A DNA stretch of 64,000 nucleotides, from contig CANMXJ010000004.1 of NCBI GenBank assembly GCA_947501805.1, positions 310,001-374,000 of the forward strand, given 5' to 3'. The position numbers and the translations under genes are program-made. Below, piece after piece: positions 63,896 to 64,000 of this stretch. Every line of letters begins with the position of its first letter. The stretch's first letter is position 1. The notes beneath the pieces are model-generated. The model saw only the letters and a program-made list of their open reading frames with translations. It did no database searches and was not told the origin of the DNA. This DNA is from an uncultured Sulfitobacter sp. Lineage in GTDB: Bacteria > Pseudomonadota > Alphaproteobacteria > Rhodobacterales > Rhodobacteraceae.

Positions 63896-64000
63896 CAGGC
63901 AATTACGCGCGTCCGCTGCACTGGACCCTCCCCGTAGGTCGCCGAAATCTGAGCGACCGCAACGTCGAAAGGCGCAACGACTCCATCGGTCGACTGCATC
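63895..64000 (-). CDS. C-terminal fragment of an unknown gene
   Basis: The last 34 codons of a gene that continues past the right edge, ending QISATYGEGPVQRTRVIA. Too short to name. A Met codon at 63997-63999 could be an internal residue or, less likely, a start. It overlaps the next gene's ATG by 1 base. Confidence 0.5.
   Translation of the reverse strand, partial: MQSTDGVVAPFDVAVAQISATYGEGPVQRTRVIA

Overview
The window reads as a chromosomal segment of an alphaproteobacterium of the order Rhodobacterales, most likely the marine Roseobacter group. Base composition is moderately GC-rich throughout. The markers that suggest this are a VPLPA-CTERM sorting signal, a pyruvate dehydrogenase E1-beta with its own lipoyl domain, a form II CoxL, a DUF2849/DUF934 sulfite reductase operon and infC with a non-AUG start. 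I found no rRNA, tRNA, CRISPR array, insertion sequence or phage gene. No gene-free stretch exceeds 300 bases; the longest (22919-23211, before tkt) shows only three spaced TTGAAC words.

Layout: 1-5061 (minus) is a C4-dicarboxylate TRAP system with its two-component regulators (dctB, dctD, dctP, dctQ, start of dctM). 5106-6293 is a P450. 6370-12420 is an Lrp-type regulator diverging from an assimilatory sulfate/siroheme operon (cysG, DUF2849, cysI, cysH, DUF934) followed by ferredoxin-NADP reductase. 12511-14721 holds an unusual Ala-rich repeat protein, infC and a small membrane protein. 14786-20724 (minus) is a form II CO dehydrogenase-like molybdoenzyme with maturation factors. 20896-21834 is bolA, an unknown gene and a monothiol glutaredoxin. 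21906-22918 is zapA with a coiled-coil partner and a possible tiny ORF. 23212-29097 is transketolase, a DUF808 protein and two different GAPDH genes, with two unannotated small membrane proteins.

29094-37235 holds coaD, a CBS protein and a valine-degradation cluster (LysR, mmsA, acyl-CoA dehydrogenase, 3-hydroxyisobutyryl-CoA hydrolase, mmsB, a PrpD-like gene). 37239-50805 (minus) is uvrA, two MFS transporters, a methyltransferase, a VPLPA-CTERM protein, lpdA, DUF924, queA and a large AsmA-like protein. 50902-54192 holds a 1-Cys peroxiredoxin with a ferritin-like partner, then an M23 peptidase/bactofilin pair. 54336-62614 holds two cyclophilins, pgk, an unknown secreted protein, ftsB and pdhABC. 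The end has cysE and two small or partial genes.

The genes are mainly central carbon, sulfur and envelope functions. Three regulatory patterns stand out. A 7-bp-arm palindrome (TAGTTTA-N4-TAAACTA) lies just before both pdhA and lpdA, 14.7 kb apart, and probably joins the E1/E2 and E3 genes in one regulon. LacI-type half sites (CGCTAAC) lie before both gap genes. Tandem TGTGCG..CGCACA palindromes lie upstream of dctP, next to a DctD that has lost both its Walker A lysine and its sigma-54 contact loop. The last is my best candidate for an undescribed mechanism. The Ala-rich 11-mer repeat protein is the best candidate for an undescribed protein.
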